A stretch of DNA of 41,172 bases from Pseudomonas sp. MN1F (GTDB lineage Bacteria; Pseudomonadota; Gammaproteobacteria; Pseudomonadales; Pseudomonadaceae): NCBI RefSeq assembly GCF_009391885.1, contig NZ_VZII01000020.1:1-41172 (forward strand), written 5' to 3'. Of the stretch, positions 1 to 6,978 are shown in pieces. Position 1 is the first letter of the stretch. Every line of letters begins with the position of its first letter. A model generated the notes under the pieces. The model ran no database searches. It was not told the DNA's origin and saw only the letters and a list, made by a program, of their open reading frames with translations. Both the position numbers and the translations under genes were made by a program.

Positions 1-23
1 ATACAGTAAAGACTTGCATACCT

Positions 24-818
24 ATGACCTCTCCAATCATCCCCTGGATGGGTGGCAAACGCCGCCTGGCCGACCGCTTGATCCCTCTCTTTCCCCCTCA
101 TGAATGCTATGTCGAAGTCTTCGCCGGCGGTGCCGCGTTGTACTTCATGCGCCCCCAGCCGGCTCCGGTGGAGGTGCTGAACGATCTCAACGGTGACCTG
201 GTCACCCTTTATCGCGTTGTGCAGAACCACCTGGAGGAGTTCGTCCGCCAGTTCAAGTGGGCGCTCAGCTCCCGCCAGATCTTCGAGTGGCAGAAGATGA
301 CGCGCCCGGAGACCCTGACCGATATCCAGCGTGCCGCGAGGTTCTTCTACTTGCAGCAGCACGCATTCGGGGGCAAAGTCACCGGGCAGACATTCGGCAC
401 CGCCACCACAGGGCCGGCCATCAACCTGCTGCGCATCGAGGAAAACCTTTCAGCTGCATGGCAGCGACTCGCTGGCACCTACGTCGAAAACCTGTCCTGG
501 CTCGCCTGCGCCGAGCGTTACGATCGAGCGCACACGTTCTTCTACATGGACCCGCCGTATTGGCAGACCGCTGGCTACGGCGTGGACTTCCCCTTCGAGG
601 AGTACGAGCGCATGGCCGATTTCATGCGCCGCTGCAAAGGCAAGGTGATGGTCAGCATTAACGATCACCCGGACATCCGGCGCGCCTTCGACGGCTTCCA
701 CTTCGAGTACCTGGATATCCGCTACACCAACACGAACCAGCGGCAGTGCAAGGCGGAGGTGACTGGAGAACTCGTGATCATGAACTGGCAACCCTCAGAG
801 CTGCAGCAGCTTTTCTAA
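24..818 (+). CDS. D12-class DNA N6-adenine methyltransferase (orphan Dam-like)
   Basis: 264 aa. Predicted to transfer a methyl group from S-adenosylmethionine to adenine N6 in DNA. The class-alpha amino-MTase layout is visible: PWMGGKRRL at residues 7-15 and FAGGAAL at 33-39 (SAM pocket), NDLN at 53-56, and catalytic DPPYW at 176-180. Length fits the D12/Dam family (about 260-280 aa). No restriction endonuclease gene is visible nearby, so it looks like an orphan, phage-type methylase. The first eight bases of the window read ATACAGTA, which matches the right half of a LexA box. The left half is outside the window, so SOS control is only a suggestion. Target specificity cannot be read from the sequence. 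Confidence 0.9.
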   Translation: MTSPIIPWMGGKRRLADRLIPLFPPHECYVEVFAGGAALYFMRPQPAPVEVLNDLNGDLVTLYRVVQNHLEEFVRQFKWALSSRQIFEWQKMTRPETLTDIQRAARFFYLQQHAFGGKVTGQTFGTATTGPAINLLRIEENLSAAWQRLAGTYVENLSWLACAERYDRAHTFFYMDPPYWQTAGYGVDFPFEEYERMADFMRRCKGKVMVSINDHPDIRRAFDGFHFEYLDIRYTNTNQRQCKAEVTGELVIMNWQPSELQQLF

Positions 819-997
819 TTGCATGTATTGGAGTAAGCGCACAACTTCAATGCAGAGAGTGATGATCAAATTGATAGTGTGCATACCTTTCTCCAGCGTG
901 AGTGTGTCCGCTCGACTTGGTGGCGAGTGCGTTAATACATCAGGAGGGATGATTTAGCCGGGGAAGTTTGGTTTTTGTCAATGGTTATTTCGTTTGC

Positions 998-1050
998 CCG
1001 TTTGTGCGCTTGTGATTAAAGGACCGTCTCTTTAATCACAGCCCAAACGG
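998..1050. other. Long imperfect inverted repeat
   Basis: Arms TGTGATTAAA (1011-1020) and TTTAATCACA (1031-1040) pair perfectly around a 10-nt loop. Outer arms CCGTTTG and CAAACGG extend the stem with a small bulge. No T-run follows on the plus strand, so it is not a typical intrinsic terminator. It may stabilise the 3' end of the methylase transcript. The rest of 819-1068 shows no convincing gene. Confidence 0.6.
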
Positions 1051-1068
1051 CGGGGCGTTGGATACGCA

Positions 1069-1436
1069 CATTATAGGCGGGCTGTACTACAGCGGCGGCA
1101 TGGGGCGTACCACAGAAGTCCCTCGATTTGTACCACGGCGGCAGCCCCACTTGTACTACAGAAACCTAATTTACGTAACTGCAGAAACCTAATTTATGTA
1201 ACTACAGAAACCTAATTTATGTAACTACAGAAACCTAATTTATGTAACTACAGAAACCTAATTTATGTAACTGCAGAAACCTAATTTATGTAACTACAGA
1301 AACCTAATTTGTGTAACTGCAGAAACCTAGGTTGTGTGGCTTCAGAAACCTAGGTTGTGTGGCTTCAGAAACCTAGGTTGTGTGGCTTCAGAAACCTAGG
1401 TTGTGTAGCTTCAGAAACCTAGTTTATGAATGGGGT
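1069..1436. repeat. 23-bp tandem repeat array, about 16 units in two subfamilies
   Basis: Twelve canonical units start at 1161 and recur exactly every 23 bp to 1414 (GAAACCT at 1161, 1184, 1207 and so on). The first seven are of the form GAAACCTAATTTATGTAAC. Most later ones are of the form GAAACCTAGGTTGTGTGGC, which contains the palindrome AACCTAGGTT. Upstream, the motif GTAC(T/C)AC(A/G)G recurs in the same 23-bp phase at 1084, 1107, 1130 and 1153, so four diverged older units extend the array leftward. The unit length is not a multiple of three and the stretch is non-coding. It ends against the stop codon of the leftward gene at 1436. Function is unknown. An iteron-like protein-binding array or a minisatellite are possibilities. 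Confidence 0.9.
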
Positions 1437-1711
1437 CACAGCAGCGCGTCGCCAGCCAGCTCGGCCAAACGCTGACTGGCGATGTTGTCGACCAAAATCT
1501 CCACACGCTCGATGTCACCGCGCAGCAGAACATGCCCCATGTCCAAGCCGAGACAGGCGCCATGCGCGTTGGCTTGGGCAATCAAGCAATTTACGGGGCT
1601 GTTGGCAGCTTCGATCGATGCGAGCAGCAAGCGAAGGCGTCGCTGGATCTCCGCTGGTAGAACCAGGCCGGGTATCAGTTCTCCGCTTGGTAATAGGTAG
1701 CGCTGGGTCAT
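1436..1711 (-). CDS. Small hypothetical protein, downstream of XRE regulator
   Basis: 91 aa, not recognised. It has no signal peptide or membrane segment. The middle part (about residues 20-50) looks helical and Ala/Leu-rich, and the C-terminal part is acidic. The start lies 6 nt after the stop of the XRE regulator gene on the same strand, so the two are probably co-transcribed and translationally coupled. The stop codon abuts the 23-bp repeat array, so transcription would run into that array. It may act with the regulator, but nothing in the sequence shows how. Confidence 0.6.
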   Translation of the reverse strand: MTQRYLLPSGELIPGLVLPAEIQRRLRLLLASIEAANSPVNCLIAQANAHGACLGLDMGHVLLRGDIERVEILVDNIASQRLAELAGDALL

Positions 1712-1717
1712 AGCTGG

Positions 1718-2083
1718 TTACTCGAGTAGGTGATAGTCCCTGCGTTTGCGTGGGTCTTTCGTTGCCCCCCGGCAGTTCATGCCTCTGAGTGGTGAATGGC
1801 CTGGGAAAAACACTAAGCCCTCAGCCTCAAGCGCAAATGCCAGCGCTTGCATACTCACTTCTTTGAGGGGGGCGCCGCATTCAAGCTGCTGGATGGCCTG
1901 AGCAGATACCCCGGATGCAGAGCTGAGGTCTTCGATGCTCCAGCCCAGCAGCTCGCGGGCAGGGCGGCAATGAGCGCCCTTGAAGCTTATTGGCAAGTGA
2001 TCCATAACCCACCCGATTGCTTCGATCTGATCCTCGTCCAGGTTGAGGCGAAGCGGTTGCCGATCAAGAACGTGAGAAGTCAT
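1718..2083 (-). CDS. XRE-family HTH transcriptional regulator, predicted LexA-controlled
   Basis: 121 aa. A central helix-turn-helix of the Cro/CI (XRE) type covers about residues 40-95: RPARELLGWSIEDLS, then SGVSAQAIQQLE, then the closing stretch ending AEGLVFFPG. The last part is typical of short stand-alone XRE regulators. A Lys/Arg-rich tail follows. The start codon lies only 15 nt from a near-perfect LexA box at 2099-2118, so the gene should be derepressed in the SOS response. The ribosome-binding site is weak. It lies immediately left of the tailocin repressor, so it may tune that locus, but its target is unknown. XRE assignment is fairly certain; function is inferred. Confidence 0.75.
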   Translation of the reverse strand: MTSHVLDRQPLRLNLDEDQIEAIGWVMDHLPISFKGAHCRPARELLGWSIEDLSSASGVSAQAIQQLECGAPLKEVSMQALAFALEAEGLVFFPGHSPLRGMNCRGATKDPRKRRDYHLLE

Positions 2084-2098
2084 GGGGATATCATTTTA

Positions 2099-2118
2099 TA
2101 CTGTACATACAGACAGTA
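2099..2118. promoter_or_regulatory. LexA (SOS) box
   Basis: TACTGTACATACAGACAGTA reads CTGT-N8-ACAG with TA/TA flanks, very close to the gamma-proteobacterial SOS consensus. It lies just upstream of the leftward XRE regulator (start 2083). A TATAAA-like -10 on the minus strand falls at its edge, so bound LexA would block the promoter. Confidence 0.85.
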
Positions 2119-2230
2119 TAAGTCATTCGGCTACGTTGGCAAAATTGGTTACCCATTGGGGCAAAAATGGGGCAAACCGTACGCCATTCCATGCCAATCT
2201 ATGCCCGCGCATGACCTTGCCCCAGATAGC

Positions 2231-2275
2231 AAAAAGGCGCCGAAGCCCCGATTTTTAGGGGCTTCGGCGCCTTTT
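2231..2275. terminator. Bidirectional intrinsic terminator
   Basis: A perfect stem of AAAAGGCGCCGAAGCCCC and GGGGCTTCGGCGCCTTTT around a short AT-rich loop has A/T tracts at both ends and could act on either strand. It would end leftward transcription from the small gene at 2317-2463. The stretch 2119-2230 shows no supported gene. Confidence 0.85.
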
Positions 2276-2316
2276 CCTGTTCATACTCCAGCACAATTGG
2301 TGTGTGTGCGGAAAGA

Positions 2317-2463
2317 TCAGACATTCAGGGCCTTACAGCGGGTGATCTGGTTGGCGATTGTGAAACCGGCAATGGTACAGGCTTTTTCAACCAGATGCAG
2401 GCGCGGGCCATGGGGCATGCGCGCGCAGCCAGGTGCATTGCATTTGCCGGCGCATGCCTGCAT
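2317..2463 (-). CDS. Possible small Cys-containing protein divergent from the repressor
   Basis: 48 codons from ATG at 2463. It carries a C-x3-C-x4-C pattern near the N-terminus (ACAGKCNAPGC) and two further Cys. An alternative start at 2418 gives 33 aa. It is followed by the strong terminator at 2231-2275, which fits a real leftward transcript. The start at 2463 is almost back-to-back with the repressor start and lies within the TGCAT motif cluster, so it would share the operator. A Cro-like role is possible but no HTH is evident. Not recognised; it could be spurious. Confidence 0.4.
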   Translation of the reverse strand: MQACAGKCNAPGCARMPHGPRLHLVEKACTIAGFTIANQITRCKALNV

Positions 2464-2478
2464 TATGCACGCTATGCA
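2434..2478. promoter_or_regulatory. Putative repressor operator cluster at repressor start (TGCAT/ATGCA)
   Basis: TGCAT occurs at 2434, 2439 and 2459, and its reverse complement ATGCA at 2465 and 2474, all within 45 bp spanning the repressor start codons. The same pentamer is clustered at 3284-3364 over the tailocin promoter. This suggests a common operator and autoregulation. No footprint evidence is available. Confidence 0.55.
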
Positions 2479-3211
2479 AAAACGCAACGTAGCCACCGTA
2501 CTCAGAGAACTGCTTGACCGCCACGGCCTGTCCCCGACGGAGCTGTACCGGCGCACGGGCGTCCCTCAATCCACCCTGTCGCGGATTCTCGGCGGCAAGA
2601 TCGTCGACCCTTCCGATAAGCACGTGTCGAAGATCGCCGACTACTTCGGTGTGAGCACCGAGCAGTTGCGCGGGCGCGCCGAGCTCGGCGAGTCGCGCGA
2701 AGCCGCGCTGCCGGCCCATGGCCATGCGGACCTCAGCGACATCAGCCTGTGGGACGATGAAACCCCCATCGAGGATGACGAGGTGTCGGTACCTTTCCTA
2801 CGCGAGGTCGAATTGGCAGCAGGATCAGGAAGATTCGTCATCGAAGAGAGCGAGCGTGCGCGGCTGCGTTTCGGCAAGCGCAGCCTGCGCCACAATGGCG
2901 TGCAGTTCGACCAGGCCAAGTGTGTGACCGTGCGTGGCAACAGCATGCTGCCGGTGCTGCGTGATGGTGCGACGGTGGGTGTGAACACCGGCAAATGCAC
3001 GATTGGCGACATCATCGATGGTGACCTCTACGCCATCAACCATAACGGCCAACTGCGGGTGAAGCAGGTCTATCGCCTGCCTACCGGCATCCGCCTGCGC
3101 AGTTTCAACCGCGATGAACACCCCGACGAGGACTACAGCTTCCAGCAGATGCAGGACGAGCAGATCAGCCTGCTCGGCCATGTGTTCTGGTGGGGCATGT
3201 ACGCTCGCTGA
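2474..3211 (+). CDS. LexA/CI-type self-cleaving repressor of the tailocin (PrtR-like)
   Basis: 245 aa from ATG 2474; ATG 2465 is an alternative. An N-terminal XRE HTH (about residues 5-65; PTELYRRTGVPQSTLSRIL) is joined by an acidic linker to a C-terminal S24 peptidase domain. The predicted autocleavage site is Ala116-Gly117 (LAAGSG). The nucleophile is Ser157 in RGNSMLP and the general base is Lys197 in LRVKQVY. This is the PrtR/CI/LexA architecture: RecA filaments formed after DNA damage trigger self-cleavage and derepression. It lies directly upstream of the tail genes. No PrtN-type activator gene is visible, so direct repression of the late promoter is the simplest model. Confidence 0.9.
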   Translation: MQKRNVATVLRELLDRHGLSPTELYRRTGVPQSTLSRILGGKIVDPSDKHVSKIADYFGVSTEQLRGRAELGESREAALPAHGHADLSDISLWDDETPIEDDEVSVPFLREVELAAGSGRFVIEESERARLRFGKRSLRHNGVQFDQAKCVTVRGNSMLPVLRDGATVGVNTGKCTIGDIIDGDLYAINHNGQLRVKQVYRLPTGIRLRSFNRDEHPDEDYSFQQMQDEQISLLGHVFWWGMYAR

Positions 3212-3227
3212 CCACCCCCTCCCAAAG

Positions 3228-3252
3228 AAACCCGCTTCGGCGGGTTTTTTTT
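3228..3252 (+). terminator. Intrinsic terminator after the repressor
   Basis: The stem AAACCCGC / GCGGGTTT with a TTCG tetraloop is followed by a run of T, 16 nt after the repressor stop codon. Confidence 0.9.
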
Positions 3253-3283
3253 CGCCTGCAGAAAATCCCTACAAGGCAGGCAG

Positions 3284-3369
3284 TGCATGGCCTGCATGCA
3301 TATCAGCAAAAGTAGATGCATAGAAATTTGAAGAAATGCATTGACTGCATATGCATGAATGCATAGCCT
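3284..3369 (+). promoter_or_regulatory. Putative SOS-regulated tailocin promoter with eight TGCAT operator motifs
   Basis: A -35 TTGACT (3341-3346) and -10 TAGCCT (3364-3369) are separated by exactly 17 bp. TGCAT starts at 3284, 3293, 3297, 3317, 3337, 3346, 3352 and 3360, with several copies between or next to the promoter boxes. Binding here would occlude RNA polymerase. The same motif clusters at the repressor's own start, so the repressor is the likely ligand. The promoter and operator are inferred from pattern only. Confidence 0.6.
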
Positions 3370-3582
3370 GTGTCTCAAGCCGGACGGAAACCGGTTGTTA
3401 CACAGGCAGCGATGGACAGGCCTCAACTGTCCAGAGGGTTGGCAACTGGCCCGGGTGTGCAGCGTAAAGCACCACGAACAGTTATCCGGCGGGCAGGCGG
3501 CCGCGGTCGGAGTCACCAATTTGTAGCGCAACCGCGCGGCGTCACCAGTCGTGGCCGGCGGTTCAACAACGCATTACTGAAG

Positions 3583-3604
3583 AGCCTGGCGAGCCGGGCT
3601 TTTT
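3583..3604 (+). terminator. Terminator-like hairpin in the late-operon leader
   Basis: AGCCTGG (3583-3589) pairs with CCGGGCT (3594-3600), with one G-T wobble and loop CGAG, followed by TTTT. It lies about 210 bp downstream of the predicted promoter and about 80 bp before the holin start, so it could attenuate the operon. A second hairpin, CTGTTGGC / GCCAACAG (3645-3664), has no T-run. No protein gene is supported between 3370 and 3686. Confidence 0.5.
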
Positions 3605-3686
3605 GGAATGCCGAGGCTTTTGAAGATGAGCATCCATAACCCGTCTGTTGGCCCTCGCCAACAGGCATTACACAGGAGACAGGACC

Positions 3687-4025
3687 GTGACGAACGAGCA
3701 ACAAGCGTTGCTGGAAATGCCGCTCTGGCTGGTAATCGTCCTGGCATTGCTGGGCGGCCTGAGCGGCGAGATGTGGCGGGCTGACAAGGCCGGTGCCACG
3801 GGCTGGTCGCTGCTGCGACGGCTGGCGCTGCGCTCCGGGGCCTGCATGGTCTGCGGCGTGTCGACGGTGATGCTGCTGTATGCCGGTGGCCTGTCGATCT
3901 GGGCGGCCAGTGCATTTGGCTGCATGACTGCGGTTGGTGGCGCCGATGTCGCCATGCGCCTGTACGAACGCTGGGCGATCCGGCGCCTGGGCTTGCGCGA
4001 CAGCACGCAGGCCGACGAGCGATAA
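3687..4025 (+). CDS. Tailocin holin (pyocin R2 PA0614-like)
   Basis: 112 aa from GTG 3687, chosen because GGAG lies 8 nt upstream and the family begins with a Thr/Asn-Glu-Gln motif. Hydrophobic segments at about residues 10-30 and 45-80, with a charged Arg/Asp/Glu loop and tail, fit a small phage holin. It would permeabilise the inner membrane to release the endolysin and so the particles. In pyocin R2 the holin gene also opens the structural operon. Confidence 0.8.
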   Translation: MTNEQQALLEMPLWLVIVLALLGGLSGEMWRADKAGATGWSLLRRLALRSGACMVCGVSTVMLLYAGGLSIWAASAFGCMTAVGGADVAMRLYERWAIRRLGLRDSTQADER

Positions 4026-4036
4026 GGAGAATATGC

Positions 4037-4534
4037 ATGAGCGAACTGGCCACTTTGCATGCGGCCGTGACCGCAACCATTCGTGAGGCGATGCCGGAAC
4101 TGGCATCGGTCGATGCTTATACCGCTGTAGGAAATGCCCCTGAACGACCGGCGCTGCGCCACGGCATCGTGCAAATGACGGCGGATGCCGCACCGCGCGA
4201 TGGTCGCTCGGTGTTGATCGCCACCTTCGAGGCGGACATCACCGCCGACAGCGCCAACCCCGAAGCGCGGCTGCAGGGCAGCCTGCTCGCCGCACAACTG
4301 ATGGACCTGCTGCGCCAGCAGCATTGGGCACTGGACTTCGTCGAGGCCAGCCGCAACGTGCAGGCGCAGTTCGAGGGCAGCGCCTGGACCGTGCGCTGGG
4401 ACCAGCCGGTGCTGCTTGGCGAGGCGCGCTGGAACTGGCCGGACCAGCCACCCGGTAGCCTGGTGTTGGGTTTTGCGCCCGATATCGGTTTGGGTAACGA
4501 GGCGCAGTACATCGCCCCCGAGGACCTGTCATGA
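4037..4534 (+). CDS. Tailocin protein of PA0615 type, function uncertain
   Basis: 165 aa. It stands between holin and spike, as PA0615 does in pyocin R2. No catalytic motif or membrane segment is evident. The N-terminal half is Ala-rich, and the middle ([14 protein letters not shown]) looks like mixed alpha/beta. By position it may be a tail-completion or terminator-type protein, but this is inference. Its stop overlaps the spike start (ATGA), so translation is coupled. The family call is by length, position and general resemblance only. Confidence 0.65.
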   Translation: MSELATLHAAVTATIREAMPELASVDAYTAVGNAPERPALRHGIVQMTADAAPRDGRSVLIATFEADITADSANPEARLQGSLLAAQLMDLLRQQHWALDFVEASRNVQAQFEGSAWTVRWDQPVLLGEARWNWPDQPPGSLVLGFAPDIGLGNEAQYIAPEDLS

Positions 4535-5091
4535 GCTACGTCAGCGCCATGCATGACCGCATGCTGGCGTGCCTGGTCATCCCCTGCCGGGTGGTGGCGG
4601 TGGACCTTGTCGCCGCCCGGGTGCGGGTGTCCGATGGCAGCGGCTGGACCAGCGCCTGGCTGCGCTGGCACGCCCAGGCAGCCGGCCAGGCGCGGCACTG
4701 GCGAGCCCCCAGCCTGGGCGAGCAGGGCGTGCTGTTCAGCCCCAGCGGCGAGCCGGCCCAAGGCACGTTCCTGCCCGGCCTGTATGGCAATGCCGGCAGT
4801 GCGCCGGACGCCCGCGAGCATGCCGAGGTCTGGCGTTTTGCCGATGGCGGATCGCTCAGCTATGACTGGCAGGCCAGCCACTACGACATCCAGCTGCCTG
4901 GTGGCAGCGCGACCATCAAGGTCGGCGCCAGCACCGTGCAGGTCAGCGAGGCTGCGATCAGCCTGCAGGCGGTGGCGATCAACCTCACTGGCAAGGTCAC
5001 GGTCGACGGCCCGCTGCAGGTCAGCGGCGACATCAACGGCGGTGGGCGGATCATCGACACCGCCGGCAACACGGCCAACCACAAACATTGA
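4531..5091 (+). CDS. V: Baseplate spike protein, P2 gpV-like
   Basis: 186 aa. An N-terminal OB-like region (about residues 15-95) is followed by a beta-rich, repetitive Gly/Val/Ile stretch (about 105-175) typical of the trimeric beta-helical needle. It ends in HKH. The HxH motif coordinates iron at the tip of P2-type spikes, which fits this C-terminus. The spike punctures the target outer membrane when the sheath contracts. P2 gpV is 211 aa, so this one is slightly short. It overlaps the upstream gene by 4 nt. Confidence 0.88.
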   Translation: MSYVSAMHDRMLACLVIPCRVVAVDLVAARVRVSDGSGWTSAWLRWHAQAAGQARHWRAPSLGEQGVLFSPSGEPAQGTFLPGLYGNAGSAPDAREHAEVWRFADGGSLSYDWQASHYDIQLPGGSATIKVGASTVQVSEAAISLQAVAINLTGKVTVDGPLQVSGDINGGGRIIDTAGNTANHKH

Positions 5092-5094
5092 ATC

Positions 5095-5118
5095 AAGCCC
5101 GCGCATGCGGGCTTTTTC
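5095..5118 (+). terminator. Terminator-like hairpin between V and W
   Basis: AAGCCCGC / GCGGGCTT with loop GCAT is followed by TTTC, 3 nt after the V stop. It has the full form of an intrinsic terminator although the operon should continue into W. Confidence 0.75.
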
Positions 5119-5134
5119 ATATCAGGAGAATGCC

Positions 5135-5167
5135 ATGCATACCCATGAACAGGGCGGTGCACCATGA
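5135..5167 (+). CDS. Possible 10-codon minicistron coupled to W
   Basis: AGGAG at 5124-5128 lies 6 nt before an ATG that opens a short frame encoding MHTHEQGGAP. Its stop codon overlaps the W start as ATGA. W itself has only a weak site (GGCGGTG). The arrangement suggests ribosomes load at the minicistron and reinitiate at W. It may simply be a relic of re-arranged sequence. Confidence 0.4.
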   Translation: MHTHEQGGAP

Positions 5168-5490
5168 TCGGCATGGACCGCCGCAGCGGCCAGCCGCTTT
5201 CCGGCATCGATCATTTGCGCCAGTCCATCGAAGACATCCTCAGCACCCCGCTGGGCAGCCGCCGCATGCGCCCGGAATACGGCAGCCAGTTGCGACGCTT
5301 CGTCGACTTGCCGGTCAACGAAGGCTGGAAGAGTGCCGTGCAGGCCGAAGTGGCGCGCGCACTGGGCCGTTGGGAGCCACGGTTGCAACTGGAGCGGGTC
5401 AAGGTCGTCGCCGTGCTCCACGGCCAGGTCAGCCTGGCCTTGAGTGGCCGCTATCTGGGCGACGAAGCCATGGTGGAGGTGAGCGTATGA
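5164..5490 (+). CDS. W: Baseplate wedge protein, P2 gpW / T4 gp25-like
   Basis: 108 aa. It contains the characteristic STPLGSRRMRPEYGS stretch at about residues 27-41 of the gp25/gpW family. The protein joins the inner baseplate to the first sheath ring and triggers contraction. Length fits P2 gpW (115 aa). The start is coupled to a minicistron and the stop overlaps the J start. Confidence 0.92.
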   Translation: MIGMDRRSGQPLSGIDHLRQSIEDILSTPLGSRRMRPEYGSQLRRFVDLPVNEGWKSAVQAEVARALGRWEPRLQLERVKVVAVLHGQVSLALSGRYLGDEAMVEVSV

Positions 5491-6368
5491 GCCAGGTCGA
5501 CCTGTCACAACTGCCAGCACCTCCGCTGCTGGAGGACCTCGACTACGAAGCCCTCTATCAGGCCGATCTGGACACCTTCCGCGCTTACCTGGGCGACGCC
5601 TGGACCGCCAATCTGGAGAGCGACCCGGTCACCAAGCTGCTGGAAGTCGGCGCCTACCGCAAGCTGCTCAACCGGGCCCGCATCAACGATGCCGCCAAGG
5701 CGTTGCTGCTGGCCTACGCCCAGGGCAGTGACCTGGACCAGTTGGCGGCCAATGTCAGCCTGCAGCGCTTGGTGATCCAGGCCGAGGACCTGGCCAGCGT
5801 CCCGCCCGTCGAGGCCTTGCTGGAGGCGGACGATGCCCTGCGTGAGCGGGTACAACTGGTCTACGAAGGTCTGACCACTGCCGGCCCACGCAACAGTTAC
5901 ATCCTGCATGCCCGCAACGCTTCAGGGCAGGTGGCTGACGCCACCGCTGAAAGCCCGTCGCCGGCCGTGGTGGATGTCACCGTGCTGGGCCTGGAAGGCA
6001 ATGGCCAGGCCAGTGCCGAGCTGCTGGCGCAGGTAGCCACGTACCTTAATGATGACGATGTTCGTCCGGTCGCTGATCGGGTCAATGTGCGCAGCGCCGA
6101 AATTCTGCCTTATCGCATCGATGCTGTGTTGTACCTGGCCGACAGCGGTCCTGAGTACGAGGCGATTCTCACCGAGTGCCAGCGCCGTCTCGAGTCCTGG
6201 ATCAACCCCCGGCGTCGCCTGGGCGTGGAAGTGGCCCGCTCGGGCATCGATGCGCAGCTGCATATCGACGGTGTCAGCCGGGTCGAGTTGAGCGGCTGGG
6301 CCGACATCCGCCCGACCAAGGCTCAGGCAGCCTGGTGCACGGGCTACACCCTCAAGCGGGGTGGCTGA
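5487..6368 (+). CDS. J: Baseplate assembly protein, P2 gpJ-like
   Basis: 293 aa, close to P2 gpJ (302 aa). The N-terminal DLSQLPAPP and the conserved YRKLLNRARINDAAKALLLAYA region (about residues 56-77) are typical. It is a wedge component related to T4 gp6. It overlaps W by 4 nt (ATGA), and the downstream I gene begins inside or just after its end. Confidence 0.92.
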   Translation: MSQVDLSQLPAPPLLEDLDYEALYQADLDTFRAYLGDAWTANLESDPVTKLLEVGAYRKLLNRARINDAAKALLLAYAQGSDLDQLAANVSLQRLVIQAEDLASVPPVEALLEADDALRERVQLVYEGLTTAGPRNSYILHARNASGQVADATAESPSPAVVDVTVLGLEGNGQASAELLAQVATYLNDDDVRPVADRVNVRSAEILPYRIDAVLYLADSGPEYEAILTECQRRLESWINPRRRLGVEVARSGIDAQLHIDGVSRVELSGWADIRPTKAQAAWCTGYTLKRGG

Positions 6369-6369
6369 C

Positions 6370-6978
6370 ATGCAGAGCTTGTTGCCGCTCAACCGCAGCG
6401 CACTGGAGCGGGCCATCGAAGTGGCGGCCGATGAGGACCTGAAAGTCAGCCTGCGCCGGCTCTACAGCCCGGACAGCTGCCCCGCGCACCTGCTTTATCA
6501 CCTGGCCTGGGCGTGGTCGGTGGACCGCTGGGAAGACAGCTGGAGCGACGAGATCAAGCGTTCGGTGATCCGCTCGGCGTTCTTCGTCCACGCCCATAAA
6601 GGCACCCTCGGTGCGCTCAGGCGTGTGGTGGAGCCATTCGGCTACCTGATCGAGGTGGAGGAGTGGTGGCAAGCCACACCGCCCGCACAGGCGGGCACCT
6701 TCGCCCTGAAGATCGGCGTTTCCGATGCGGGTATCAGCGAAAGCACCTACCAGGAACTGTCATCGCTGATCGATGACGCCCGGCCAGTCAGCCGCCACCT
6801 GACCGGGCTGGTGATAAGCCTCGAAAGCCGAGGCGCCATTCATGTCGGCTGCGCGATCCAGGACGGCGACGAACTGGACATCTACCCGCTGACGCCACGT
6901 GACATCGAGGTCATGGGCGTTGTAGGCCGGGGCGGCCGTGAACATACAATCGATACCTTGGACATTGCACATGGTTGA
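6370..6978 (+). CDS. I: Baseplate / tail protein I, P2 gpI-like
   Basis: 202 aa from ATG 6370; GTG 6361 is an in-frame alternative overlapping J. It carries LLPLNRSALERAIE near the N-terminus and a conserved YHLAWAWSVDRWEDSWSDE segment (about residues 43-61), a signature of the P2 I family. It links tail fibres to the baseplate. It ends inside the fibre gene start (ATGGTTGA). Confidence 0.9.
   Translation: MQSLLPLNRSALERAIEVAADEDLKVSLRRLYSPDSCPAHLLYHLAWAWSVDRWEDSWSDEIKRSVIRSAFFVHAHKGTLGALRRVVEPFGYLIEVEEWWQATPPAQAGTFALKIGVSDAGISESTYQELSSLIDDARPVSRHLTGLVISLESRGAIHVGCAIQDGDELDIYPLTPRDIEVMGVVGRGGREHTIDTLDIAHG

Noticed and set aside
942..957. AGGAGG followed by ATG ATT TAG, a minimal two-codon ORF
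   Set aside because: Only one base separates the SD from the ATG, which is too close for initiation, and nothing is coded downstream.
1069..1436. CRISPR array
   Set aside because: The 23-bp units are contiguous with no unique spacers and no cas genes are nearby.
2150..2230. Possible integrase remnant or attachment site before the terminator
   Set aside because: Short Gly/Lys/Asn-rich frames here recall integrase C-termini, but no conserved catalytic residues or matching repeat were found on the other side of the tailocin.
1847..2473. Long in-frame N-terminal extension of the repressor frame (about 209 extra codons)
   Set aside because: It runs through the LexA box, the strong terminator at 2231-2275 and the opposite XRE gene, and has no family similarity. 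The repressor family begins near MQKRNVATVLRELL.
3370..3639. Possible 89-aa gene in the late-operon leader
   Set aside because: No ribosome site or recognisable sequence, and the frame covers the leader hairpin. It looks like a chance frame in GC-rich DNA.
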